Positions 1 to 13,322 of a stretch of 64,000 nucleotides of DNA are shown here, piece after piece; within the stretch, counting starts at the first letter, position 1; each line of letters starts with the position of its first letter. The stretch spans positions 34,696,352-34,760,351 of the forward strand of contig NC_044601.1 in assembly GCF_901933205.1 (NCBI RefSeq). The letters run 5' to 3'. This DNA is from Camarhynchus parvulus. Its lineage: Eukaryota > Chordata > Aves > Passeriformes > Thraupidae. The notes beneath the pieces were generated by a model. That model did not search any database. It saw only the letters and a program-made list of their open reading frames with translations, and was not told where the DNA came from. A program made the position numbers and the translations under genes.

Positions 1-480
1 CAGTTTACTGTTGTTTATCAGGGGAGAATACCTTTTTTACTTCTGTTTTCTGTTAAAGTACCTGTATAAGCCCTCCCAGTTATTCTTCGTGCGCCTTGCC
101 AGGTTCAGTTTCAGCTTCACCTTGGCTTTCCTCACTCCATCCCTACATATCCAAACTTAATCTCTTGCCTTACTTGCTCAATTTCTTTGTTTCTGGGGAT
201 TGCTAACTCTTGCACTCTATGGAAAACTTCCTTAAAGATCTTCCAGCTCTGTTTTGCTCCCTTGTCTCTGAGGGAAGTCTTCCAGGCGATCATACTGACT
301 ATCTCCCTGAAGAGCTGGAAGTCTGCTTTCGTAAAGTTCAGTGATCTAACTTTACTCCTTATCTGATGCACATCCCTCAGAACTGAAAACTCCAAAGTAC
401 ATGGTCATTGCAGGCCAGGCCACCTCCAATCAACTCATGCTGGTGACCATCAGATCCCATATGGAAAAAAACCTGTAATG
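1..480 (-). mobile_element. Decayed CR1 LINE fragment (end of endonuclease and linker to RT)
   Basis: Minus-strand translation of 132-395 resembles the stretch of CR1 ORF2 that follows the endonuclease and leads into the reverse transcriptase. It carries a short FSVLRDV run, then FTKADFQLFREIV and AKQSWKIFKEVF, which align by eye with the same region of the better-kept CR1 at 18.1-18.4 kb. Reading continues leftward as a basic stretch (RKAKVKLKLNLARR) to the window edge, so the piece runs off the left end. A one-base frameshift separates it from the end of the endonuclease near 395-400, where a degraded SDH-type motif (NDH) can be read. The right border is unclear, near 480. It is a dead fragment. 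Confidence 0.75.
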
Positions 481-531
481 CGCTGATAAAGGCAAAGGTC
501 TGCAACCTGGCAGCCAGGGGCAGGAATGACC

Positions 532-606
532 TGGAGGATGTGGACATTGATCCTGCTACCTCTCACACACTAAGCAAGTATTCTACCATTTGATCTAAAC
601 CCTTCC
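532..606 (-). pseudogene. tRNA-Ala-like relic
   Basis: The reverse complement reads like a degraded vertebrate tRNA-Ala(AGC). There is a D-arm-like TAGATCAAATGGTAGA, an anticodon arm with TTGCTTAGTGTGTGAG, a variable and T-arm region GGTAGCAGGATCAATGTCC, and a 3' acceptor end CATCCTCCA. The anticodon position has changed and the 5' acceptor strand no longer pairs well, so it is not a functional gene. It could be an isolated tRNA pseudogene or the head of a tRNA-derived SINE. The sequence that follows (531 down to about 480) is not one I recognise. Confidence 0.55.
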
Positions 607-784
607 CTGAAATTTTCTAATTAGTATGAAAAAGATATATAAGTGTTGCAGGAGCCCTAATTTAAACTAATTATTATAATCAATAAATGTATTATTTATA
701 TTTTTGCCTTTTTACTTTTTAGTTAGAATACTTAATGCTTTACATATTGGAAAAAGGCTTTCATGTAGGTAGCTCTAAAAAATT

Positions 785-1260
785 TTCACAGCGCACAAGC
801 TCAGCACCTTGGGAAGGGAGAGTGCAGCCCCAGGGCTTTCAGCCGCCAGGCCCAGGCAGGGCTCGCACAGAGCTGGGGGAGACGCTTTGGCCTGTGGGGA
901 AAGGGCTCTGCTGAGAGGCAGTGGCCGCCCATCCCGGCTGTGCAGAGGGCTCGGCCGAGGGGCCCCTTTGCCCCGGAGAAGCCGCAGCCACACGAAGGAC
1001 CCGGGGGTGCCGTGGGCTGGCACAGGATCCCCCGAGGGCTCCCAGACCCCGCTCCGGGGTACGGCAGCGCGGTGCGACAGAGCCACAGTGCTGCAGGGGA
1101 CGCCGTCAGACTGCAAGGGAGGCACCTGGGCGTCCCCACTGCCCACAGGGACATCCATCCACGGGATTGCACACATTCCGTGCGCCGTGGGGGCATGGCG
1201 GCCGCAGGGGAGCTGCAAGAAGACCAGATGGAGGGGAGCAACGAGATGTCATAGGGACCC
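785..1260. other. CpG-rich block of unknown identity
   Basis: This is a GC-rich, strikingly CpG-dense stretch of about 475 bp, with roughly thirty CpGs by eye, in otherwise AT-rich DNA. Open frames exist on both strands, as expected from the lack of AT-rich stop codons, and none shows a recognisable protein. There is no TATA box at a sensible place. It could be a CpG-island promoter, the GC-rich part of a retroelement, or a former exon region. Its right flank runs into the long CTTT/CCTT tract. Confidence 0.6.
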
Positions 1261-1321
1261 TCAGAAGGGTTTCTACCTAACCCCTGTCACCCTTTCCCAG
1301 TCACCCCACCCTTCAGCCACA

Positions 1322-2409
<1,088 letters not shown>

Positions 2410-2977
2410 CCACTTCCGTAAACGAAGTGGAAAAAGGAAGAGGAAAAATTGCATTTTTCTGAGGAAGTATTGTTTTTTGCATACGCATGTAAAACCAACC
2501 GACTTTACGTGCTCTCATTTACTGGTGTGGATTGCTTCCAGATGCCTTTCACTGTTATTTTATTATGCATACACCTGCTCTGTCCCTCCATTCCCTATTC
2601 TTTATAGGGGACTTTCAGCAATTAAATGTGACATGTTTGCTGTTCTAAGCAAATTATCAAAATAGGTTTTGATTGATATGCTAGATTGAAACTTGGCATA
2701 GAACTTTATGATCACAGATTGTGATAGCTTCAATAGATATTTTCCCTTTTCTACTGAACTTTGGCTGTTAACCTTTTCTGGGAATTATTATTCTGTAGAA
2801 GGAGTACTCACTTAAGCATAAAAGATTTGGTAGAAGATTCTAAAGGGATTTGATAAAAAATCCTCAGATTAAAAGAGTATCTTGCAATTTATTTTTAACT
2901 TTGTTAATTTATTTCAAATTAACTGCCTGATAGACAGAGTGATGATTTACTCATGATCTGACCTTAGTCCTGCCATG

Positions 2978-3033
2978 TTCTGTGTTACTGTTCAGCAACT
3001 ACAAAATGAAGCCTCTACCTGAATTGGAAACTT
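2978..3033 (+). repeat. 56-bp dispersed repeat, copy 1
   Basis: It matches 5507-5562 at 49 of 56 positions with no gaps (starts TTCTGTGTTA, ends AATTGGAAACTT). Similarity stops fairly sharply on both sides. It is probably the surviving core of an old interspersed repeat, family not recognised. Confidence 0.6.
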
Positions 3034-3425
3034 GTGCTTTCTGAGAGGGAGAATTTTGGAGCGAGTTGCTGTGCAGTGGTTGCTAAGCATGCTTCTGCAC
3101 ATACCCTTTAGCAGCTGTTACAGACACTGTAGAGTTATGCAGGCAGATTGGGAAGATCTCCATATCATCCCCTAGTGTTTACTTGCCCTTAATTTCTTTT
3201 TGTAGCAGAGTTATGAAATGTATGAAATGTGAGTTATGAAGCTTGAATAAAATCAATCTTTGCTGCATACAAATACTCTTGCATTTTATAATTTCTTCTG
3301 TTGTAACAGGCTTCTTGAAATTCCCTCATTTCATATGCCTATCTGGTCTGGAACATGGTCCAGCCCATAGGGGTCAGAGTAAGAGAATCATGATTGTGTA
3401 TTTTTTTCAGATTGCGTATTAAACT

Positions 3426-3526
3426 CTTTTTTCTTCTGTTTTGGTTTTTTTGGGGTTTTTTGTTGTTGTTTTGGTTTGGTTTAGTTTGGTTCTGTTTTGG
3501 TTGCTGTTGTTTTTGGGCTTTTTTAA
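3426..3526 (+). repeat. T/G-rich low-complexity run
   Basis: Irregular TTTGG/TTGTTG sequence on the plus strand. The open frames over it on both strands (poly-F/W/G or poly-Q/N/K) are by-products of composition. Confidence 0.8.
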
Positions 3527-5506
3527 CCCCATTAGCATTTTGTAGTCCTTTAGATGATGTAAAATTCCTGCAGCAGTAGCCATCCTTTAATATCATGTAG
3601 CAGGGAAAAGTGGGAGAGGGGGTAGCATGTATCCAGAGATTACTGACCCTTAGCTTAACTAAGAGATAACTTTGACATCTCCAAGATTTTCTTTTATAAC
3701 TGGAAATGGGTATGTGACTTATTGGGTCAGCTGTCGTCTTTAGTTTGTGACTGAATTCTCAGTAACTATGGAAGAAAGTTTCTCTTCGGTAAGGCAATGA
3801 GTAAGGATGATGAAAAAAGCCTGCCTGTCTACTATACAGAAGTATATTATATGTGTCTCTTGTACCAGAACATAAACTGACAACTATTTAGACAAATGCA
3901 TGGCATATGACATGCTAAAAAATAAAAACTCTGTAGAAAAAAAATATTATTTGATGTATCTGATTCTCAGGTGTACCTTAAGAAATGTTTGTGAACACAC
4001 TCTCTACTAATTTGTCAAGACTACCTGCCTACACTCTGTCTTGCACTTGGCACTCTCTTTTCAGGGAAATGAAATTAAATTTGCAGTGTCTTTTTTCTGA
4101 GAATGCATCACAGCCATATCTGTGGATCACTCATTCTCTTTAAATTTTTCTGAAGGAATAAGCCTCCATTAAAATAGTTGAAGATCCAAAGTGACCTTCA
4201 GGGTATGATAATCTTAAGTCAAGACTTATACTTGTTGGGGCAAACACAGGTTAGATTCAACGTCCCAAGAAATTAATTTAATTTCAGTTTATAATTTTAT
4301 TTATTAAACAAGAAACTGATGGATTTAATTTTCCAACTACTACTATCATAATTTTTTTTCTGCACCTAATGATGTGTTACTGTAACAGTGATCACCTGGT
4401 ATATCTTACTAGACTGCTGACATAGTGGCTCCAAGAAATACAGTAGTCTACAACAATTAGTAATAGGAGCCAAACCAATCACCAACACAAATACCCCAAA
4501 GTACCGGTGTTTCAACAACAAAAGCACAAGAAAATAAAACTTATGTTTCATAAAAGCTATTCTTGTTAAAGTGAGACAGAGGAAGACATTTGTTTAAAAA
4601 AATACACAGATATATATTTGAAAATATTTAGGGGAAGATGCTTGCTTTTTTAGGATTGAATTTCTGCCCTACTATTACCTATCCTATATAAAAACAATTA
4701 CTTGATCTAGTTAATTAAAAATATTGTCACAAGGTCTGTTCTTTACAGAAAAACCTAGGTATGGACATGCACGATTCTCTTCAGATTTTGTTCAAACTTT
4801 ATTAGGTTTATTCATGCTAGACATATTGTGTTCTCCAATATCTTGATCACCTGTATTTGAATACATTTCAGAGAAAATGTCTCCATAGAGGGTGCAAGCA
4901 TTTCAGCTCCAGTACATCTGTTCATACATTTGAAAGTGACATATAAGAATTAAAAGTTCTTCAAATGAATTTTTTATTCCTGCATTATGTTTACTAGAAA
5001 AAATATCAGGATAGAGGTAAAAGCACCATTAAAAACCATCTGTTTTACTGGTTTTGACTATGAGGGGAAACGCAAGCAATCTTTTTCTGATCTTTTATCA
5101 AAATGCCAAATTACGTGATACTAGGAACAAGATTCAAGATTTTTTCAACAAAGAACAACATAACTTGTTAATTTCACATAAGTTTCTTGTTTACAGACTA
5201 TGTAGAAACTCATCAGAATATATGTGACTCCACTGTGTGGTCTTTTTCATAATCTTTGTTGTGTGTCAATAGCCTCCATAGCAATCTGAATTTGTGTAAA
5301 ATCATGCTTACATAAATCTACATGGTATAAATTTGAAAGCATTAATTTTGTGATTCAATATGACCTACATCTTTTGCTAATGATATGGTGCAATTCTTCT
5401 GTCGGTGTAGCTTTGCTGTTTGCAATAACTGAGAATGTGTAAGCTACTGATTACAGAGTATTTCAATTCAGTCATTAGATAAGAAAAAACCCAACAACAT
5501 TTACCC

Positions 5507-5562
5507 TTCTGTGTTATTGTTCAACAGCTACAAACTGAAACCTCTATCTGAATTAGAAACTT
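5507..5562 (+). repeat. 56-bp dispersed repeat, copy 2
   Basis: Partner of 2978-3033, in the same orientation about 2.5 kb downstream. Most of the seven differences are transitions, which fits an old duplicated or dispersed element. Confidence 0.6.
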
Positions 5563-7249
5563 AGGTAGCAATTACAGAGCACTCTACCTGCTACAGTTAC
5601 AATCTCAGTCAAATGTCCTTAACTTTTTTTTTAAGAGACTGTCTCTTTAGGGGTTTTCTTTGGGGCTAGTCTTATTTTTATAACTTCCCATTTCATGGCT
5701 CCTTTTTTCTATAAATGGGATGCTTTATCTTGCAGCTCTTTTTCAGCAAATAGGCAATTTATTATGTTGCAATTTCTAATAACACTGTACTCCCTGAGTA
5801 TAGGACAATACTTGTATTAGTGAAATAGGCATAGTTAGGCATACAGCAATCTAGCATAGCAGCAAAGATTTTTCATTATTATTGTTTATTTTACATACAC
5901 ACTGGCTGTGTGTATTTTTTAATATGTGTGTAAACATATACTATGCAACATATTGAAAGAGCTTAAAAACAAGGAAAGCTACAAATATTTACTATATTTT
6001 ACACACAGCTAGAGTATTGTGGAAAAAGGCAGGTAGGAATCATGTTCATGTGTCAAAACTAGAGAAGAGGAACAGAGGTATAAACTGATGGCTACCTCAA
6101 TATATTTCATTTGGCACATATATAGTAATAACATGTTGTGCATGATCTGTCAAGCACATATGGTGAAGAATCTGTACTTTTTTATTCAGTACGAAGCAGC
6201 ACAACATAAACACAAAACTAAATGGGGCTAGTGTTAAAGCAGCGAGAGGAATTCTCAGAAGCTGATGACCGCCTGCTGGGCACCAATGGAATGGTGATTT
6301 GCTAACTGGTCAGAAGATTCCAGCTGTTACAGTAGATCTTTTATAAAAACAGTGTTAATGTTTACAGTTGATGGAATGATTTTTCCCTAGCCACAGAAAA
6401 AAGAGGTCTTAGAGCCATAAAGAAAATCTGGTTTAGCATTCAGCCTACTACCTTTCAATTCAGAACTCTCTTCCAATAAATTTAGTGAAATTAGAGTTAA
6501 GCTTTTAGTAACATGTCCTTTGGAAAATCTAGGAAAAAATATCAATAAAGTAACTAAGAATTTTCTGTTCTAAATATTAGGGATGTCTCAAGAGCAACTG
6601 AGACAGCAGATTCCTTTAATATGAGAATTTGTGATTGACACAACTTAGTACAACAGAATCAGGCACATAAATATTTCCTAGTGATGTTTGATTATATCAG
6701 TAGAGTGATCCTGCCTATTCACGGCATGTGATGGATAGACTCTTGGCAGGTAGCAATATCTCATACTATATTGCTCCTAATAATTATCATAACATGTTTC
6801 ATGCAAGAAGACAGTCAAGAGAAATAAGAAAAAAGAAAAGAAAATATTGTCACAAAATTAGCATCTGTACTATATTTTATATATATTTACTTACATATAT
6901 ATATGCTCATTCATACATATGAGAAATAGCTATTTAAGTTCTGGTTTCCTTTGGACTGCTAGTTAAAAAAATTAAACTCAATTATTAGTCCAGAAAGCTA
7001 AGTAACACACATCATAAATTTCCATGTCATTGGTAATCACATGTTTAGTCCATTCTTTACCTGTTTCATAAGTTGTAGTTATGTAGTTGTGATTGATACT
7101 GACTTACATCAAATGAAAAGTTTTCTTCCAGACAGAGTATTCATCAGAATTCTTATGAAGTCTACAAGAGGAGAGCCTTGTGTTGAGGTTCAAGTCTCTT
7201 CCCTTTGTTTCTTTCTCTCTCTCGGGGAATTTTCTCCCATATGTGTTGC

Positions 7250-7935
7250 TAGGTGACAGTAACAACTGGCTACTTATGAGAGACAAGAGAAGTGACCACA
7301 GCTCAGGGGAGGGGTCCAGCTGGCTATTCTTTTTTTACCTGGGGATTTCTCTGGGAGGGGCAGAGATAGGCCGGAATTGTGCTGGGGAAGAGAGGTTGGG
7401 TGTAGCTCTTAGCTCTCCTGTGCTCTGGCACTGGGAGAGGAGAGAGGGTGTGGCATTGTTGGGGGAATTCACCACCACTGCGGGGTTCTGTCTCCTGCTG
7501 CCTTTCTCCTACCATGAGTGGAGCTCTGCTGGTAAGAGCGGCCATTGTACTGGGATCTTATTATCACCCTACCTCACCAAATAGGGGACCCTTCACCATC
7601 TGCTTGGGTGCATCAGAGGAAACCCTGTCATCCCCAAGCCTCTTCTCTCCCCACTCATGGGAGCCTCTCTCTGCTGTGTTTGGGAGCCAGGCTTCCACTT
7701 CCCAGACCCCCGCTCTCTCTTTTGCCACTGCTCTGATTTTGTTCTTCTGCACCCGCACCCCCTGCCTACTAGACTATACACATACATGCTAGTAAATAAC
7801 TGTTATTGCTTTTCCCAAATCTTTGCCTAAAAGCCCCTTAATTTCAAAGTTATAAAAATCAGAGGGAAGGGGGTCATATTCTCTGCTCCAAGGGAGGTTT
7901 CCACCTTCCTTGGCATACACCTGCCTTTCAACGAA
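7250..7935 (+). mobile_element. LTR-like block (endogenous retrovirus relic)
   Basis: A GC-richer block in AT-rich surroundings, organised like the 3' half of a retroviral LTR. A pyrimidine-rich segment (about 7480-7760) is followed by a TAAATAACTGTTATTG run near 7790-7810 that resembles a polyadenylation region. After it comes a U5-like segment that I recall from avian ERVL-type LTRs (CCAAATCTTTGCC, then CCCCTTAATTTCAAAG). A perfect AATAAA is absent, and I could not find matching target duplications, so both borders are approximate. The overlapping short frames in this block are not genes. Confidence 0.5.
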
Positions 7936-10900
7936 GGCACTCTGATGATTGGGACTCAATTACATCTCAGAGAAGAGATATAGGACAATGTTCCCTGGAA
8001 GCCTAAATTGCATCTCTATCTGTGGATATTTTTTACAGTGTATCTTTTATCAGATATTCCTTTATATTGATAACTTGCTGATTTCTGTAGAAAATAATAA
8101 ATATTTTTCTGAGAAACTCTTTACTTAATTGGCCACTGTGGACAGTAATTTGTAAAAATCTCTTGCAATTCCACATACAGTTCTACACACACACGGCATA
8201 CATAGTGTGTGTGTCTTTTCTCCATTGTAGAGAAAAATGTATATAATATATTTGTCACAGAAATTTTTCAGGCCTATGATGTGTTCATAATAATTTAAGA
8301 CAAGTGACAAATAATTGTCAGAAAATATGAATCATCAGAGCAAATGCAAGTGGCCTTGTGTTTTGTGTTCTTAGGTCCAAATTGAAAGGAGCTTATAAGT
8401 TATTGTTTTACTTACAGAAACCTTGGAAAAAGCTTCACTATAAAGTCTGATAATCAGCTAATTTCCTTTGTACCTTAAACTTTTCACAAGGTTTGATTAA
8501 CTTGCTTTAATGATAATCCCTTAAAACTAGATGAGATAGTGTATCTCTTGATTCCAGGATGTGTAAGTAAAAGAGCTAAAATTGGCTTTATCAACCTTAA
8601 GAGGATTTTCCTTTTGGCAACTGCACTATTTGGTGAATTTGGTTCAGAGAACTTGTAACTTGCTTCATTTAGTATTTGTAATTACAGCTTGATTATAATT
8701 TGAATAGTCAATCATCCAGTTTTGTAGTTTAGAATAGTTTGTAATACTGAGATTTTGCCTTTACACTGAGAGTGTGGGTCAGGATTCTGCACATCTACAG
8801 ATAAGCAACTATCTGCTTACATCTTAAGTTAAGTTTTACAACTCCAGAAGTTAAAAAGAGGAATTTTAATATCTATTCAGCTTTTTTTTCAAATTAGGAG
8901 TGCCAAAAATGGTGCATAGATAATTCTTCATTTAATCTACAAATGGATTATCAAAGAAAAAAGGTCTTTTGGATATTCTAGGATACTACTCATCTTATTT
9001 GCAAACACTTGCTAACTTCTGAAAATGTAGTTGTATGTTGACTGGTGATAGATGGCATGCTGTGTCTTCTGTATCTTCTAAAATCCCATCCAACTGTGAT
9101 TATGCCACATATTTTCTCATGTTCTTTTGAAGTTTCCAATGTACCTACAGGGAATAAATATTATTTACTGAGATTGTAAACTGTTCTTGTTGTTTGTTTC
9201 AGTGGGAGATGTGAGAGACACAAATTGTTTCTTTGAAAAAACAGCTCTTTGAAAAACATGAATAAGTTAGTCTCCTTCTGTGCATTTGCTTTGTTGTCCT
9301 ACTTGTAAAGACTATGAAAAGGATATTTCTAAAGCACTAGGTGGCTTTTACTTAATACTGCCCTTAAGGCATATGCACGCGGGTGGAGGGCTCATTCTAA
9401 AAATAACAGAACTGAATTTACATAAACTTTTGTTCTGCCACTTAGGTCATCCATGAATGGATCATTTCTTCTGCAATAGTTTATATTATGGGTTTCAAGT
9501 CTTTCCTTCAATTAGATTCTGTTGCTTTGAAAGCTTAACATCTTTTATTTGTGCAGCTTTGAGACCTATCAAGAACCCCTTCAAGGCAGTCAGTTTGTGA
9601 AGTAAACACAGAGCAACTGCATTTTACAAAAGCGATCATTTTCCCTCAGCTCATCTTTCTTCTATTTTTTAACTGACTCTGATGAAATCTAAGATGATTT
9701 GATTTCATCATATACTCAGGCCTGGTTCCCCATAGCTAGGAAATTATGCTTAATTGCTCTTCAAGACCAAAAGTACACACTTGAGCCCAAACTTTTATAT
9801 CATTACCATTTGTTAACTACCAGTTTTTAAAGTAATTTCTAAGTGTTCATAAATCTAGGTTGCTTTCTAAAAAAGTCTCTTTCACAAAACATACATATAA
9901 AACACTTCAAAATATCTGCTGATGTGAAGTTTTACAGAACATAGATAAGTGCTTAAATTCAAATTACAGATAAAGAATAATAGCAAAGTTCTTTGCTGAC
10001 TGTTTTATCACAGTGCAGTACAGTGCTAAAATATTACATACAGAGTTGTCAGAATGTTTCAGATCTACTACTTTCTTTTTCATCAGTTTTCTGCTTAATA
10101 AGGTTGGCTGGAAAACAAGGGTTCTGGTTTTCCATGTATACTTGGAAGCTTTGAAAATTTCTGTTCTGCAATGAGCTGAGTGAGAGATTTATTTTCCTTG
10201 AAACAGTCTCCTTCAGAAAGAAGACTGATGATAATGAAAAGCAAAGTTCTCACAGGCTTTTTCAGGGATATGGAGTACTCACAACTTGTCTTTCTATATC
10301 TCTCTGTAACTTGACTATTACTCATCACAAATTTGTAATGTGTCTGGCAAAGTATATTGCTTGTCTTTAAACAACCAGCCCATCTTGATCATGAAAGCTT
10401 CTCAAAAAAGTTATTAAAAAAAAAATAAATTAAACTTTAGTCAAACCATCCCACCCCACAAATCCAGGAAGAATCCATCGTTCACTGTTAAACATGAGTG
10501 TCTTTTGCATTGGTGATATACTTAGTAGAACAATTTTCATTTAACATTTCTTTATCCTTGAAATCAAGGATTTCAAGACCATGTGTATTTAATAATTAAT
10601 GAACAAGTCCCATTTCCTATTACTGCAATTTATTTAGAAAAAACCATATCAAAACCTGAGTTTCATTCATACCTCCAGAGTAGTTTATGAACTTAAAGAA
10701 ATAGACATATAGTTTTTAGCTTGTCTTCTGTAGTGTGAGTAAAAGTGAGTTTATATTGTTATAATTTTATCTACCATCTTAAATCTTAGAGAAATACAAT
10801 TTGTAAGTGTTCCAAAGAGTTAAATAAGTTACTTTAGGTTAGGTTTTTATTTACTACACTTTATTCAGATATACACAAAAGTTGAGAAGAAAGAGTTCAA

Positions 10901-11268
10901 AGAGTCTACTCATGTAGGACATCTCATTTCCTCATAGCTCTCTTTCTTTTCTTCATTCTTTCTTCTCATTTGGAGTGAAAAATTGCTGCTATTTTGTAGA
11001 CTGAGATTAAAAACCTTATTCCAGCAGTACCAAGTATTTGTTATTGTCTCAGATGTTAGGCTGGAGGACTATCCCTTCCTTTTTAATTATATACTACTAT
11101 AGGGTGGATATTTGTGAGCTTGCACACAATTAGAGGAGTCCTTCATCTGTTTTTATACTGACCCTATTTCAGAGATGGGCCACAACTCATAAAAACTTGA
11201 GTAAGGACAGTAGCTCATCCATGGACATATTTATCTGGACTTGAGGTCTCCATGTGGAGGTGTAGAAA

Positions 11269-11294
11269 TTACTACTACAGACTTGTAGTAGTAA
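11269..11294. repeat. Perfect 11-bp hairpin, 4-nt loop
   Basis: TTACTACTACA, loop GACT, then TGTAGTAGTAA. The arms pair perfectly. Simple composition makes chance origin plausible. Confidence 0.85.
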
Positions 11295-13195
11295 ACTTTT
11301 TTCCCCAGAAACTGGTTATGTGATACAGCCCAATCTTGCTCACAGGGAGAGAGCTGGGGACTGATCTCTGGTGTACATTTCCATACTAAGCTTGAGGGTT
11401 CACTTTTCTAGTATACAGTTCTCCATGCAACTAGATTAGATGTGTTAGAAGTATTTTTAAATTCTATTGGCAAATAAGTTTGGGAAAAACCTTACAATTT
11501 TAGAAATGTGTGAGATACATCTTTAAACAAATTAATACAACAGCTAGTACCTAAGATCTTTAGGCTAAATTCTTTGTAAGGTACTCTTGGAAGCACTGTT
11601 GGAAAACTTGGAAGTTTCTGTATTTTTTCTGCTACTATTGTCAGTTTGTGTCCTTCCTAACAACCAGCTCAAAGGATCTTGGAGGCTAAAGTCACCAGCA
11701 GGGCATCGAGTGAGCCCAATGTTCATTACTCAAGACTGCAGAATGATTCCTCTTTTGAGATTGCATTTTTTCCCTTTTTTCTTTTCCATTCTTTGTAGTA
11801 TCTGTGTCTGCCTTGGAATCTGGTTGAGTGAAATATCCTGTATAAAGAAATGTTCATCATGGCATGAAATATGTTGTCTCTAAAGCCTTAGTTGATAATG
11901 GCATGGTGTTTAGAAAGTAGTATAATAAAGTGTTTTCCTTAGCAACGCTACTGTTGCTAACAAGTTCTTAAAATGTTGTCTTCTTGTAATGGAGATATTA
12001 TACTCAAATTCTTCGTGCTGCCTTTTTTTCTTTTAAACCTTAGAAGCTTCCTCCTGTGAAAACTTATGTAGGGTAAGACGGTTTCCTTCTTGTTTCTCTA
12101 TCATGCTTTCTAGACTGCTTTGATATTTTTACACACTATGTTCAACAAGCATGTGAATTCCAACCCTTACAGGTTGGCGTTCATGTACTTGGACACAGGA
12201 CACAGGACTCACAGACTGGAGAATGCTTCTGCAATAACTGTATTTCTGAATATGGACGTGGTTACATTTTTCTTTCCATTTTCTAGAGAGTATTAACACC
12301 ATACTGGTCTTGTTTCATTGGTTACTATTAAGAATTGATGAGCTTTATTTGATTAAATTTTGGTATTAGAAAATTGAGAGGCCTTACCATTCTAAACACA
12401 TTCACACACAACTTGAGGTGTTATTCTCTCAGGCAGTGTTTTCAAATCACAAAGGTTAGGATACGATTCACATTGATTTTGAAAGTCTTTGTTAAAGTTT
12501 GACCATAAAGCTTTACAAATGGGAAATGTAACCAATATGAAAAATATTCTGAATAAGTATTTTGAATTTATATTTGTACAATGGATGAATATAAGAGTTT
12601 TATGTTGTACAGTGCAATATAAGGGTAGTTCAGATCACATTTTTGGAAAATGTCAATTCTATGCATCTTTCAGTCATCTGCCCATGAAATCATGTATGAA
12701 ATTTACAAGAATAAGAAAATGAATCCCTGTATTAGAAGCCATAATTTTCCAAGATGTTAGGGTAGACTGTTGTTCAATCTCTGACTTTTATGTATATATC
12801 GTCATCATGGAAATTTATATCTTAACTGTCTTAAACATGAGAGCAAGTAAATACACTTACTAGCTCCTTAAATTTTACTCCTTTCTTTTATTTGAATCTA
12901 CACAGTTTTGAGTTCTAAATGCTACTTTGCTATTGCTTAAACTGGATTCTCCTCTTCTAACTAAGCTAATAGGTTTAGTCATCCAGGCTTTTGCAGTAAT
13001 GTGAATTCTGCCATTGGCCTTTATTCTAGATCATTCTGGGTTGCTGGCTGACATTTTTGGTAGAATTTTTGGATCCCATTTCTTTCAGTGAACAGGAGAA
13101 CTTCCAGTTTTATGCTTAGAAGACAAGAAAACGCAGGCAAGCTGCTTTACATGCACAGTTTCCTAACAGACATATTGCCTTTCTTACTGAAGTGT

Positions 13196-13322
13196 TTTGT
13201 TATTTTTTTGGTTGGTTGGTTGGTGGAGGTTTGTTTGTTTGTTTTTTGAGGTTTGGGGTTTATTTGTTTGTTTAGTTGGTTTGTATTTTGTTGGGTTTTT
13301 TAAATTTTTTGTTTGTTTGTTT
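13196..13322 (+). repeat. (GGTT)n/(GTTT)n low-complexity run
   Basis: GGTTGGTTGG followed by several GTTT blocks with T-runs. The lysine/asparagine/glutamine-rich frame on the minus strand is a by-product. Confidence 0.85.

Larger units (their letters stand above)
2410..7249. other. AT-rich non-coding DNA
   Basis: No convincing gene. Open frames here are short and lack splice or family support. The stretch contains the repeat copies at 2978 and 5507, a T/G-rich low-complexity run at 3426-3526, and short AT runs near 6870-6910. Confidence 0.6.

Noticed and set aside
10095..10328. Minus-strand frame with protein-like end and a CATTATCATCAG acceptor before it
   Set aside because: No donor-bearing partner exon, no polyadenylation signal and no recognised family. 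One such frame is expected by chance in this much DNA.
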